This document shows positions 1-7,400 of a stretch of DNA of 17,212 nucleotides, piece after piece. Each line of letters opens with the position of its first letter. Within the stretch, counting starts at the first letter, position 1. Location: positions 1 to 17,212 of the forward strand of contig CALVWH010000033.1 in the NCBI GenBank assembly GCA_944364705.1, read 5' to 3'. Source of the stretch: an uncultured Bacilli bacterium. Lineage in GTDB: Bacteria; Bacillota_I; Bacilli_A; RF39; UBA660. The position numbers were made by a program, and so were the translations under genes. A model generated the notes under the pieces. The model was not told the DNA's origin, searched no databases, and worked only from the letters and a program-made list of their open reading frames with translations.

Positions 1-212
1 TTTTGTGATGTCAAACTATCTTTTAAATCGGTTGGTAAATTTTGAATAAAATACTCACTTTTTAAACATAGATCATCTACAAAGTTTTGATACTCTTTAT
101 CTTGGTTATTTTTTAATATTCGCGTAACATTTGGCAGAGTCACTAAAAAGATCGCAACCAATACCACAATGACCGCTAATACTTCGATTAACGTAAATCC
201 TTTCTTTTTCAT
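1..212 (-). CDS. Type IV pilin-like / competence pseudopilin, 3' end cut by window edge
   Basis: The gene reads leftward from an ATG at 212 and runs off the window, so about 70 residues are visible. The N-terminus MKKKGFTLIEVLAVIVVL is a textbook class III signal peptide: a short basic leader, Gly-Phe cleavage site, Glu at mature position 5, then a hydrophobic helix. A prepilin peptidase would cleave it after the Gly, and the product would join a type IV pilus or a Com-type DNA uptake pseudopilus at the membrane. A good AAGGAG site lies at 222-227, which fixes the start. A second prepilin-like gene lies upstream at 576-992, but this gene has its own promoter at 380-408. Which pilin subclass it is cannot be told without the C-terminal part. 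Confidence 0.85.
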   Translation of the reverse strand, partial: MKKKGFTLIEVLAVIVVLVAIFLVTLPNVTRILKNNQDKEYQNFVDDLCLKSEYFIQNLPTDLKDSLTSQ

Positions 213-235
213 AAAGTAGCACTCCTTTAATCAGC

Positions 236-296
236 AAAAAAAAGAGGGGATGTTTAACCTCCTCCTCCATTTTGCAAATAGCAAAATTCTCCATCC
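236..296 (-). promoter_or_regulatory. Structured leader with terminator-like hairpin before the pilin gene
   Basis: This lies between the predicted transcription start (about 373) and the pilin ATG at 212. On the minus strand a hairpin ATTTTGC/GCAAAAT (287-281 with 275-269) is followed by a run of GGAGGAGG. GAGG (264-261) can pair with CCTC (247-244), extended inward by G259-C249 and G258-T250 after one mismatch, directly before eight T (243-236). That resembles a weak intrinsic terminator. A competing pairing GGATG (296-292) with CATCC (252-248) would use part of the same 3' arm. It could be an attenuator, or the 3' end of a small RNA of about 140 nt. I do not recognise a known riboswitch class. 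The structure is seen; its role is inferred. Confidence 0.4.
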
Positions 297-379
297 TTTT
301 ATTTTCTTATTTTTTAAGAAAAATCCTTCGAATTTTACAATCACAAAACACATTTCAATCTTCTATTTTTTCTATTTTT

Positions 380-408
380 ATTTTACTAGACTCCATACTC
401 TTTGTCAA
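380..408 (-). promoter_or_regulatory. Sigma-A-type promoter for the pilin-like gene
   Basis: On the minus strand there is a perfect -35 TTGACA (408-403), a 17-base spacer and a -10 TAAAAT (385-380). It would start transcription near 373 and give a leader of about 160 bases before the ATG at 212. The rest of the 363-base gap (213-575) is very AT-rich. It holds only this promoter, the structured leader at 236-296 and the terminator at 552-574. Confidence 0.7.
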
Positions 409-551
409 TTTTTTTTTGAATTTTTTTCTTACACTAAATTTAATTTAAAATTTCGTTTTATTGTAAAAAACAGAAATAAGTCTGGTATTTGAAACCATGT
501 AACAAAAAATAGAATTTAGCATTAAAATTTACGATGTTTTTTGAAGATTAC

Positions 552-574
552 AAAAAAAAAGAGAAAATTTCTCT
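552..574 (-). terminator. Intrinsic terminator after the second prepilin gene
   Basis: On the minus strand AGAGAAA pairs with TTTCTCT, followed by nine T at 560-552. The hairpin starts one base after the TAA stop at 576-578. Confidence 0.7.
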
Positions 575-575
575 A

Positions 576-992
576 TTATCGATATCCTTCGGTTTGATAA
601 TAATCCCCACATTTAATATATGGTTCAAACGTATATTGATTATCGTTTTTGATATAAATTACATATCCTGTACATTCAACATTAACATCTTTCGGATCCA
701 ATAATCTTGGAAGATAACTTTTGCGTTGTAATGTTTGCGTTGTAATTTTTACACCACCATTGCTTATGGACTCTTCTTCTGCATATTTTGTTGCAGCTTC
801 CACCATTTTTTGTTCCATTTCTTTATAGGTATAACTTTGTGTCACATTTGAAAACACTGGCTCTAAATCCTTAAAGTTTTCATTAATTAATGCAACCGAT
901 ACAATCAAAGCCATCGCTAAAATAGAACATCCAATCAAAACTTCATTTAATCCAAATCCTTGATTTCCTATGTTTTTAAAAAATTTTGTCAA
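576..992 (-). CDS. Prepilin-like protein with class III signal peptide
   Basis: A 138-residue protein with a 12-residue leader ending in Gly, then FGLNEVLIGCSILAMALIVS. Cleavage between Gly12 and Phe13 leaves Glu17 as the key mature position 5, so it should be processed by a prepilin peptidase and packed into a pilus or pseudopilus. The rest is a globular domain with two cysteines near the C-terminus (about residues 107 and 127), which might form a disulfide. The start is a TTG at 992 preceded by AAGGAAGAG. No ATG lies between it and Met27 inside the hydrophobic helix, so the TTG is the sensible choice. It overlaps the 3' end of the upstream regulator by 17 bases, suggesting cotranscription and translational coupling. 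The specific pilin type is unknown. Confidence 0.75.
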   Translation of the reverse strand: MTKFFKNIGNQGFGLNEVLIGCSILAMALIVSVALINENFKDLEPVFSNVTQSYTYKEMEQKMVEAATKYAEEESISNGGVKITTQTLQRKSYLPRLLDPKDVNVECTGYVIYIKNDNQYTFEPYIKCGDYYQTEGYR

Positions 993-1626
993 TCGAAATC
1001 TCTTCCTTAAACTTATAAAGTTTTGCTGGTCTACCGGTAGAAACCATCGTTGTTTCTAAAGTATCTTCTAAAATATCTAAAGATAACATTTTTTTTCTGA
1101 AATTACGACGATCCATCGTCGTTTCATTCATTTGTTCATAAAGAGTCTGAAGTTCTGGAATTGTAAAATCACTCGGATATAAAACTTTTAATACAGAAAT
1201 ATGATTTAACTCTATTCGAACATAAGATAAAGCATCTAACAAAATTTCTTCATGATTAAATGCCATTTTTGGTAAAGATTGTACATCAAACCATTCAAGT
1301 TCATAATTTTCGGTTTCTTTGGTCATATATTCTCTTGTTGCTTCATCCATATAACAAATAACGGTGGTTTGAAGATATCGTTGCTGTTCCATAGGAAAAG
1401 AAAATGCTTTCCATGATTCCATAAAAATATGTTCAATTTTAAAGAAATCAAAGATAATTTTTTGCGTATTTTCAAAAAAGGTTTCTTCTTTTTCTAAAAA
1501 TTTCGTTGGCATCACCCAATATCCTTTATATGGATCTTCTTTTCTTTTCAAAAGTAAAACTTTTAATTTACCTTTATCTACGGTAAAAACAATGGATAAA
1601 TTTTGAATAGGAAACTTAGTATTCAT
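976..1626 (-). CDS. nrtR: NrtR-like transcriptional regulator with degenerate Nudix domain
   Basis: A 216-residue protein. Residues 8-140 look like a Nudix fold: a beta strand with LLLKRKEDPYKGYW leads into the Nudix-box position (about 35-64), but the catalytic REXXEE glutamates are replaced (TQKIIFDFF), so hydrolysis is unlikely. Residues 150-210 match the C-terminal winged helix of NrtR-type regulators: FTIPELQTLYE, then DRRNFRKK, then the terminal GRPAKLYKF. Known NrtR proteins sense ADP-ribose-type ligands and repress NAD metabolism genes; that specificity is inference here. AAGGAGG at 1634-1640 fixes the ATG at 1626. Its 3' end overlaps a prepilin gene, an unexpected partner, and no NAD gene lies nearby. 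Confidence 0.75.
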   Translation of the reverse strand: MNTKFPIQNLSIVFTVDKGKLKVLLLKRKEDPYKGYWVMPTKFLEKEETFFENTQKIIFDFFKIEHIFMESWKAFSFPMEQQRYLQTTVICYMDEATREYMTKETENYELEWFDVQSLPKMAFNHEEILLDALSYVRIELNHISVLKVLYPSDFTIPELQTLYEQMNETTMDRRNFRKKMLSLDILEDTLETTMVSTGRPAKLYKFKEEISIDKIF

Positions 1627-1661
1627 AAGAATTCCTCCTTCTCCCCTTTTTCATGACTCTT

Positions 1662-1689
1662 ATTATAACATTTCCAACGTTTTTGTCAA
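1662..1689 (-). promoter_or_regulatory. Sigma-A-type promoter for the NrtR-like regulator
   Basis: On the minus strand there is TTGACA (1689-1684), a 16-base spacer and TATAAT (1667-1662). It lies 22 bases past the stop of the 178-residue gene, with no clear terminator between, so read-through from that gene is also possible. Confidence 0.7.
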
Positions 1690-1710
1690 ATTTACACTTA
1701 TCTGTATGTT

Positions 1711-2247
1711 TTAAAAGTTTTTCATTTTCTTTTGATAACGTTTTAAAAGTTTCTGATTTTCTTCAGCAAATGCTTGAAGTTTTGCTCTTTCTTCATACGA
1801 TAAACTCTCTTTATATGGATGATTTTTTACCGTATCCATTGGTGGCAATCCAAACCTTTGTAAATAGCGATAGACACATTGAACTTTTTCTTCTTTAGAA
1901 ATCCAAGGATCATAAATAACCGAAAATTCTTTGGTAAAATAATTTTGGATTCCTTTCCGATCCATTAAAAATTCCATTTCTTCGTTACGAAGATAAGAAA
2001 TAAAGTCAGGAAAGGTTACATTTTCTTTCGAAACTAAAGCATAAAAACAAGAATAATCCATCACCTTTGCTTCGAAATCTACGTATTTCTCACTTCTAGA
2101 AAGAATCTTTAATTCTTTAATTTCATCAAATCCATGAAGCAAAAAATCTTCTAGATTCATTCCCATAGGAATTTGAACATTTCTTTGAATGTGTACTTCT
2201 CTTTGAAGATTCTTTTTTAATTCTTCTAAATATTCTATTTTTTTCAT
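1711..2247 (-). CDS. Hypothetical protein, 178 residues
   Basis: I do not recognise the family. The protein is soluble, with no signal peptide or membrane segment. It has a charged N-terminus (MKKIEYLEELKKNLQREVHI), a central mixed region with a single Asp-Pro-Trp around residue 113, and a basic helical C-terminus rich in Lys and Gln. The ATG at 2247 has an AGAGGAAG site just upstream. It starts 15 bases after the stop of the TnpB fragment and appears to depend on the promoter at 2473-2501 that also drives the fragment. Confidence 0.6.
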   Translation of the reverse strand: MKKIEYLEELKKNLQREVHIQRNVQIPMGMNLEDFLLHGFDEIKELKILSRSEKYVDFEAKVMDYSCFYALVSKENVTFPDFISYLRNEEMEFLMDRKGIQNYFTKEFSVIYDPWISKEEKVQCVYRYLQRFGLPPMDTVKNHPYKESLSYEERAKLQAFAEENQKLLKRYQKKMKNF

Positions 2248-2262
2248 TTTCTTCCTCTTTTC

Positions 2263-2445
2263 TTATATTACTTCTTTGCCTTGATCATAGGCACTTTTAC
2301 TTTTATCAGTTTCTTTATATTCTTTTATTTTATCTTCTAAAAAATAATTATAGATAAATTTCGAAGATCCTATAGTTTTATCAATCAATTCTTTTTGTTT
2401 TCTACTTGGATAAAGTCTAGATACATAGCCTCTTAAGATTTGCAT
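2263..2445 (-). pseudogene. Truncated TnpB (IS605 OrfB family), N-terminal remnant
   Basis: A 60-residue reading frame starting MQILRGYVSRLYPSRKQKE and continuing through GSSKFIYNYFL to KSKSAYDQ. This is the N-terminal helix-turn-helix part of IS200/IS605 TnpB proteins, which are RNA-guided nucleases of about 370-400 residues. The frame stops at 2263, before the RuvC-like nuclease and zinc-finger parts, and none of the missing sequence is visible downstream. It therefore cannot be an active nuclease. It keeps a start codon, a GAGGGGG ribosome binding site and a good promoter, so the fragment is probably transcribed together with the 178-residue gene. It may be a decayed insertion or a retained DNA-binding fragment; decay is more likely. 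Confidence 0.7.
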
Positions 2446-2472
2446 AGGACCCCCTCTCTTTCTGATATATCA

Positions 2473-2501
2473 AGTATAGCATTGGAAACGATCTTTGTAA
2501 A
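2473..2501 (-). promoter_or_regulatory. Sigma-A-type promoter for the TnpB remnant and the 178-residue gene
   Basis: On the minus strand there is TTTACA (2501-2496), a 17-base spacer and TATACT (2478-2473). The ATG of the TnpB fragment is 28 bases downstream of the -10. Confidence 0.6.
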
Positions 2502-2584
2502 CACTTTCTTACAAACATTTGTTCATAAAAATATTATTTTATGACTTTCCTATTGAATAAAAAAAAGAAAAAAAGAAAAGTCTT

Positions 2585-2935
2585 TTAATCTTTTGGACGA
2601 AAAATTAAAGCAAAAAAGAAAGAGAAAACAATCGCAGACATAATTCCAGAAGAAGTTAAATTTAACATTCCCACACAAAGACCCATAAAGCCATAATCCA
2701 TAGCGCCTTGCATGGCTCCATGAATCAGTAAATGTCCAAAACTAGTAATCGGAACCAAAGCTCCTCCGCCAGCCCATAAAATGAATTGATCATATAAATT
2801 AAAGATATCAAGAAAAGCTCCAACAACAACAAAAATAGTCGTTACATGTCCTGGGGTTAATTTCGTATTATCTAAAATGATTTGTCCAAGCAAACAAACA
2901 AAACCTGCGAATAAAAATGCGTGCAAATAATTCAT
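2585..2935 (-). CDS. spoVAE: Stage V sporulation protein AE (SpoVAEb type)
   Basis: A 116-residue membrane protein of about four transmembrane helices. Hallmarks of the SpoVAE family are the GHVTTIFVVVGAFLDIFNLYD region, then GGGALVPITSFGHLL, then GAMQGA. In Bacillus it is part of the SpoVA complex that carries Ca-dipicolinic acid into the forespore and releases it in germination. The start codon overlaps the stop of spoVAD (ATGA overlap at 2932-2935), and GGAGG sits just upstream, so the two genes are translationally coupled. Only a weak inverted repeat (AAAAGTCTTTT near 2577-2587) with nearby T-rich sequence could act as terminator. Confidence 0.92.
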   Translation of the reverse strand: MNYLHAFLFAGFVCLLGQIILDNTKLTPGHVTTIFVVVGAFLDIFNLYDQFILWAGGGALVPITSFGHLLIHGAMQGAMDYGFMGLCVGMLNLTSSGIMSAIVFSFFFALIFRPKD

Positions 2936-3909
2936 GATAATACCTCCAAACTAATCGCATGAGCAATCGCTGGAATCGATAATTTTTGATTGGTCATGGA
3001 AGAATTCATTAGAGCACCAGTCGCAATTAACAAGACTTTTTTATAAGATTGTTTTTTTGATAGCAATCCATAAGCAACCAACGGAAGACATGCAGGTCCA
3101 CTCCCTCCGGCATAAGCTTCTTTCACATCCCGGTAAATAAGGCAAGCCGCATCTTCATAATTGGTAAGCGTTATCCCATATTCTGATGCCATATATTCGA
3201 TCAAAATTTGTTTCCCATATTTTCCAAGATCTCCAGTCATAATAAGATCATAATCACTTATTTTGGTTTTCGTATTTTGTAAATGTCGATATAACGTATC
3301 GGCTGCCGCCGGTGCCATAACCGCTCCCATATGATAGACATCTTTAACCCCCAAATCGATAACTCTTCCAAGCGTTGCATGAAGGATTTTGAATCCTTTT
3401 TTTTCTCTGGATACATAAGCTGCCGTTCCACCAGTTACCGTAAAGGTTGTTGTTTTTCGTTTTGGTCCTCCATATTCTACTGGATAACGAAATTGTTTTT
3501 CCGCTGCATTGTTATGAGAAGAAGTTGTACATAAAGCCGTTTTTACTTGTTTTGCTTCAATCATATTGGCTGCTAGAATAAGACCTTCAACCGAAGTTGC
3601 ACAAGCACTATAAATTCCAAAATATGGGATAGCTAGGGTTCTTGCGGCATAATTTGATGCAACTAATTGATTTAATAAATCTCCACTAATATGAACATCT
3701 AAATCTTGTTTTGTTTTTTTCATTTTCTTTAATACAATTTCAGTACTTTCTTCCATTAATTTTACTTCTGCTTGTTCCCAAGTATCTCTTCCAAAATAAA
3801 AGTCGGAATACGTTTTATCAAACGTATTTGCCATCGGACCATTTTTTTCATACGGTCCAGCAATTCTTGCGGTTTCGTTAAGATATACGTCTTTATAAAA
3901 AAATGTCAT
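2932..3909 (-). CDS. spoVAD: Stage V sporulation protein AD (SpoVAD)
   Basis: A 325-residue thiolase-fold protein that in Bacillus binds dipicolinic acid as part of the SpoVA uptake complex. Family features include the N-terminal SDFYFGRDTWEQAE, the thiolase-like YSACATSVEGLILAA and the C-terminal GSGPACLPLVAYG. I start it at the ATG at 3909, which has GGAG at 3916-3919 and sits at the end of the spoVAC frame. A TTG at 3921 in the same frame would add four residues but has no better site. It lies directly after the interrupted spoVAC, and its stop overlaps the spoVAE start. Confidence 0.93.
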   Translation of the reverse strand: MTFFYKDVYLNETARIAGPYEKNGPMANTFDKTYSDFYFGRDTWEQAEVKLMEESTEIVLKKMKKTKQDLDVHISGDLLNQLVASNYAARTLAIPYFGIYSACATSVEGLILAANMIEAKQVKTALCTTSSHNNAAEKQFRYPVEYGGPKRKTTTFTVTGGTAAYVSREKKGFKILHATLGRVIDLGVKDVYHMGAVMAPAAADTLYRHLQNTKTKISDYDLIMTGDLGKYGKQILIEYMASEYGITLTNYEDAACLIYRDVKEAYAGGSGPACLPLVAYGLLSKKQSYKKVLLIATGALMNSSMTNQKLSIPAIAHAISLEVLS

Positions 3910-3910
3910 A

Positions 3911-4351
3911 TTATTCTCCAAACAAAATCAGTCTTAAAAGACCAAACGTATATGCACTAACAACACCAAATAAAATAACGGTTCCCGCAAGTTTAAAAAT
4001 ATTGGCTCAAATTCCGGTAACAAGCCCTTCCTTTTTATATTATAAAGCTGCACTTTGCATAGAGTGTGCAAAACCAGTAATGGGAATAATAAGTCCACAA
4101 CGTGCAAAGTGAACCCATTTATCAAAAAAGCCAAGACAAGTAAGAAGACAACCAATTCCAATTAAAGTAACGATCATAAACACCGATGCTTCTTTGGTTG
4201 GCATGGAAAAGAAATAAGAATACATTTGAAGTAAAAATTCACCAAAAGCCCCCATAAGTCCACCGGTTAAAAAAGCAATCACTCCATTGGTAAGACGATC
4301 TTCTTTTGGAGTATTTTTTTTAACCAAGTCTTTATATCTACTTTTTTCCAT
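3911..4351 (-). pseudogene. spoVAC: spoVAC interrupted by two in-frame stop codons
   Basis: The frame from the ATG at 4351 (AGGAGG at 4359-4364; an ATG at 4357 is too close to it) encodes a recognisable SpoVAC, a membrane protein of the SpoVA channel. Codon 104 is TAA (4040-4042) and codon 115 is TGA (4007-4009). Between and after them the same frame still reads YKKEGLVTGI, then ANIFKLAG and a last membrane helix, to the normal stop at 3911-3913. There is no frameshift. Bacillus SpoVAC has Glu where the TAA stands, and many relatives have Gly near the TGA, so each stop fits a single G-to-T change. The truncated product would lack the last membrane part. Sequencing error, real loss or stop readthrough are all possible. 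The uninterrupted upstream and downstream genes argue for recent change. Confidence 0.85.
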
Positions 4352-4369
4352 AGACATTCCTCCTAAAAT

Positions 4370-4399
4370 TATTATGTCCTAGAAAAAATTCTTTTATAC
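4370..4399 (-). promoter_or_regulatory. Possible sigma-G-type promoter for the spoVA cluster
   Basis: On the minus strand GTATA (4399-4395) and CATAATA (4376-4370) are separated by 18 bases. This fits the forespore sigma-G consensus GNATR / CATNNTA, and spoVA is a sigma-G operon in Bacillus. A caution is that the expected start (about 4363) falls inside the ribosome binding site, so the leader would be almost absent. The -35 abuts the T-tract of the upstream terminator. Confidence 0.4.
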
Positions 4400-4423
4400 A
4401 AAAAAAGGAACGCAAACGTTCCT
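4400..4423 (-). terminator. Intrinsic terminator of the ABC exporter operon
   Basis: On the minus strand AGGAACG pairs with CGTTCCT around a TTTG loop, followed by seven T (4406-4400). The TAG stop of the permease (4422-4424) lies inside the 5' arm of the stem. Confidence 0.85.
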
Positions 4424-7400
4424 AATCTACAGATTTTAAAGATTCGACCATAGAGATTTCTTTCAATTTTTTTCTCATGCATAAATTTACAAACAAAGCG
4501 AAAAAGATGGTAATGAGAAAAGATATCGTGAAGGAAATCCATGTGATTTTTCGTCCAAACATAACGGTATCAAATTCGGCAACGTTCATAATAAATAAAT
4601 GTAGGATGGTTCCTAAAAATAAACCAACGAGTGCACCAATCATCGTTAAGACAATATTTTCGCGATATACATAAGAATTTACTTCTCGATCATAAAATCC
4701 CAAAACTTTGATGGTTGCGATTTCTCGAATTCGTTCTGAAACGTTAACGTTTGTTAAATTATAAAGCACAATGAACGCTAAAAGCCCAGCCGCAATTAAT
4801 AAAACAACGGTAACTAAATTTAATGAAGAAATCATATTTTCAAACGTTTGTGCTACGGAAGTATAAAAGCTAACAGAAACAACGCCATCTTGTTTCATAA
4901 AAGCATCTCCGACTTCCCTTTCAACTGCATCACTTTTTTCATCTAATTTAATCAGCATAGTGTTTGGGACAACGGATTGTAAAAAGGTTTCTTTATAAAT
5001 GGTTGGATTTAAATAAATATAATGATCAATATAATTTTCCGTAATATCTTTAATGGTTAAGGAGACTTGTTCATCATCTATGGTAAGCGTAATGGTATCT
5101 CCAACGGTACATTTTAACTCTTTTGCTAATTTTTCCGTTACAATCACATCATTTTTTTCTAACGAAATTTCTTGTTGCGTGATTCGATCTCGGAAAGATA
5201 GAAAATCTTCAAGATCTTTCGTTTGTTCTGGAACCATTAACGTTACATTTTGTGTTTCCTCTTCATAAGAAGCTTCTCCAGCTTGTTTTAAAACTTGAAT
5301 ACTATCTTTTATATGTTCATTTTCTTTTAAGGTTTGATAAAGTTCTTCATTTTGCACATACGAATTGGTGTTTTCATATGAAACCAAGCCGTCATATTTA
5401 AAAATTTCTCCAAATTGGACTGGAACAATTTCTCGAATACTATCGCGAATACCAAATCCGGCAACTAATAAAGCCGTACATCCGGAAATTCCAATGACGG
5501 TCATGAAAAATCTTTTTTTGTATCGAAAGATATTTCTTGCGGTTACTTTTTTTAAGAAATCTAAATGATTCCAAATCAAAGGAATTCGTTCTAAGAAAAT
5601 CTTTTTTCCTACCTTTGGAGCTTCTGGACGCATCAAAGAAGCTGGAACTTCTTTCATTTCTTTTCGAACGGATAAGAAGGTTGTTAACATGCTAACCAAG
5701 GTCATTAAAAGAATCGCAAAAATGCCAAGTTGCCAATCAAAAATATATTGATATTCTGGTAAGTTATACATAATATTCCAAACGCTATAAATTACATTTG
5801 GAAAAATGGTCATTCCTAAAATAGCACCTAAAATTCCTCCGAAAAAGCTTGCGGTTACAGCATAAAGTAAGTATTTTGTTAAAATATCATAGCGCCGGTA
5901 CCCTAACGCTTTATAAGTTCCAATTAAAACTCTTTGTTCTTCTACCATTCTCGTGATGGTCGTTAAACAAACAAGGGCTGCTACTAAGAAAAAGAAAATA
6001 GGAAAAATTGTTGCAATGGCATCCATACGATCAGCAGCGCTTTCATAATCCATGTAAGAATAATCGCTTTTCCGATCTAGTACATACCAACGATCATCGG
6101 TTTCTTTGGCTATATCTGCTTCGGCTTTGGTTAATTGTTCTTGTGCTAAATCAAGTTCTTTTTGACCATTTTTTTTCGACTCTTCTAATGTTTTTTCACT
6201 TTCTTCAATTTTCTTTTCTGCTGCGGAAACTTCTGCTTCGGCTTTTTTAATTTCCTGTTCATAAAGAACTTTTCCAGCAGCTAACTTTTTTTCAGCATCT
6301 TCAATGGCTTTTTGTCCAGCAACCATTTGTTCTTCTGCTTGTTTTAATTTTTGTTCTGCAGAAGCTAATTGATTTTGTAAATTTTGAATTTGTGATTCTA
6401 TGATCGGTAAATATTTTTCAGCTGTCTCAATGTTTGCTTCTAAGATTTTTTTCTGATTTTCATAAAAGGTACGATCTTCTTCGGATATATTTGGATTCTC
6501 TAATTTTTGATTAATTTCTTCTAACGCTTTTTTTTGTTCTTCAATCGAAGCTTTTTGTTTTTCTAATTCTTCTTCTAACATTGGTAGATTGCTATTGACT
6601 TGATTTTGAAGTTCTTCAAACATAGCTTTTTGTGTTTCATAAGCTGTTTTTCCTTCTTCTAAGGCTTTTTTAGCATCTTCGATTTGTTGTTGCCCATCTT
6701 TCATTTGTTGCTCATAAGAAATTTTTTGTGTTTCTAATTTCACTCTACCAAGAAGAATTTCTTCTTTTCCTTGTTCAATCTGTGCTTCTCCTTCGGCTAT
6801 TTTTTGTTCAAATAAATTTTTTTGATTTTCAAATTCTTGTTTTTTTTCATCTAATTGTTTTCTTGCTTCTTCTTTAATTTCTTCAATTCTAGAATCGACT
6901 AAAGTTTTTCCTTTGTTTTCAAGACGACTAGCAATTGGATTTAACAAATCAAAATAACTCTCTTGATAAGAATTTTCTTTTTTTGCTCCTTTTATGGTAA
7001 CGTAAAGATCGGTATAATAATCGACTTTTATATTTTCTTCTGGTAAGAATAAAAGAGCATCCACACTTCCATCTCCAATAGAAGAAGTCCCGTGTTCATA
7101 AGACAAATAAAGAGGACTTTTGGCGGTACCAACAACCGTACAAGTATTTTCGTGAACATTTTCTTCAATCAAAGTATCTGTTCCTGATCGGAAAGTCAAA
7201 GAATCCCCGAGCGCAATTGTTTTCGAATCAAAAACACTATCTTCGATTAAACATTCTCCGGTATTTTGGGGCATTCTTCCAGTTACTAAAGTAATTTTAT
7301 TTACCGAATTTTTTTCTTCTGGAATTGGGAACACTTTAAAAACATATTCGCTTGCTTTAACAGTGGATAACACATCAAAAGATTTTACTTTTAAAACTTG

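Noticed and set aside
106..294. A 62-codon minus-strand frame covering the pilin leader
   Set aside because: It overlaps the better-supported prepilin gene in another frame, has no usable ribosome binding site, and its protein resembles no family; it lies over the structured leader.
4007..4042. A changed genetic code (TGA as Gly, as in some candidate phyla) to explain spoVAC
   Set aside because: TAA is also interrupted there, and TAA, TAG and TGA all end other genes normally in this window.
3934..4161. A 75-codon minus-strand frame that could suggest a frameshift in spoVAC
   Set aside because: The SpoVAC-like sequence after the stops stays in the original frame; this other frame reads unrelated sequence.
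6008..6250. An 80-codon plus-strand frame opposite the coiled coil
   Set aside because: It is a shadow of the repetitive coiled-coil codons, with no start signal and low-complexity protein.
6110..6900. Short tandem DNA repeats in the permease gene
   Set aside because: The similarity comes from heptad-like amino acid usage (Glu, Lys, Gln codons); no exact repeat unit is present at the DNA level.
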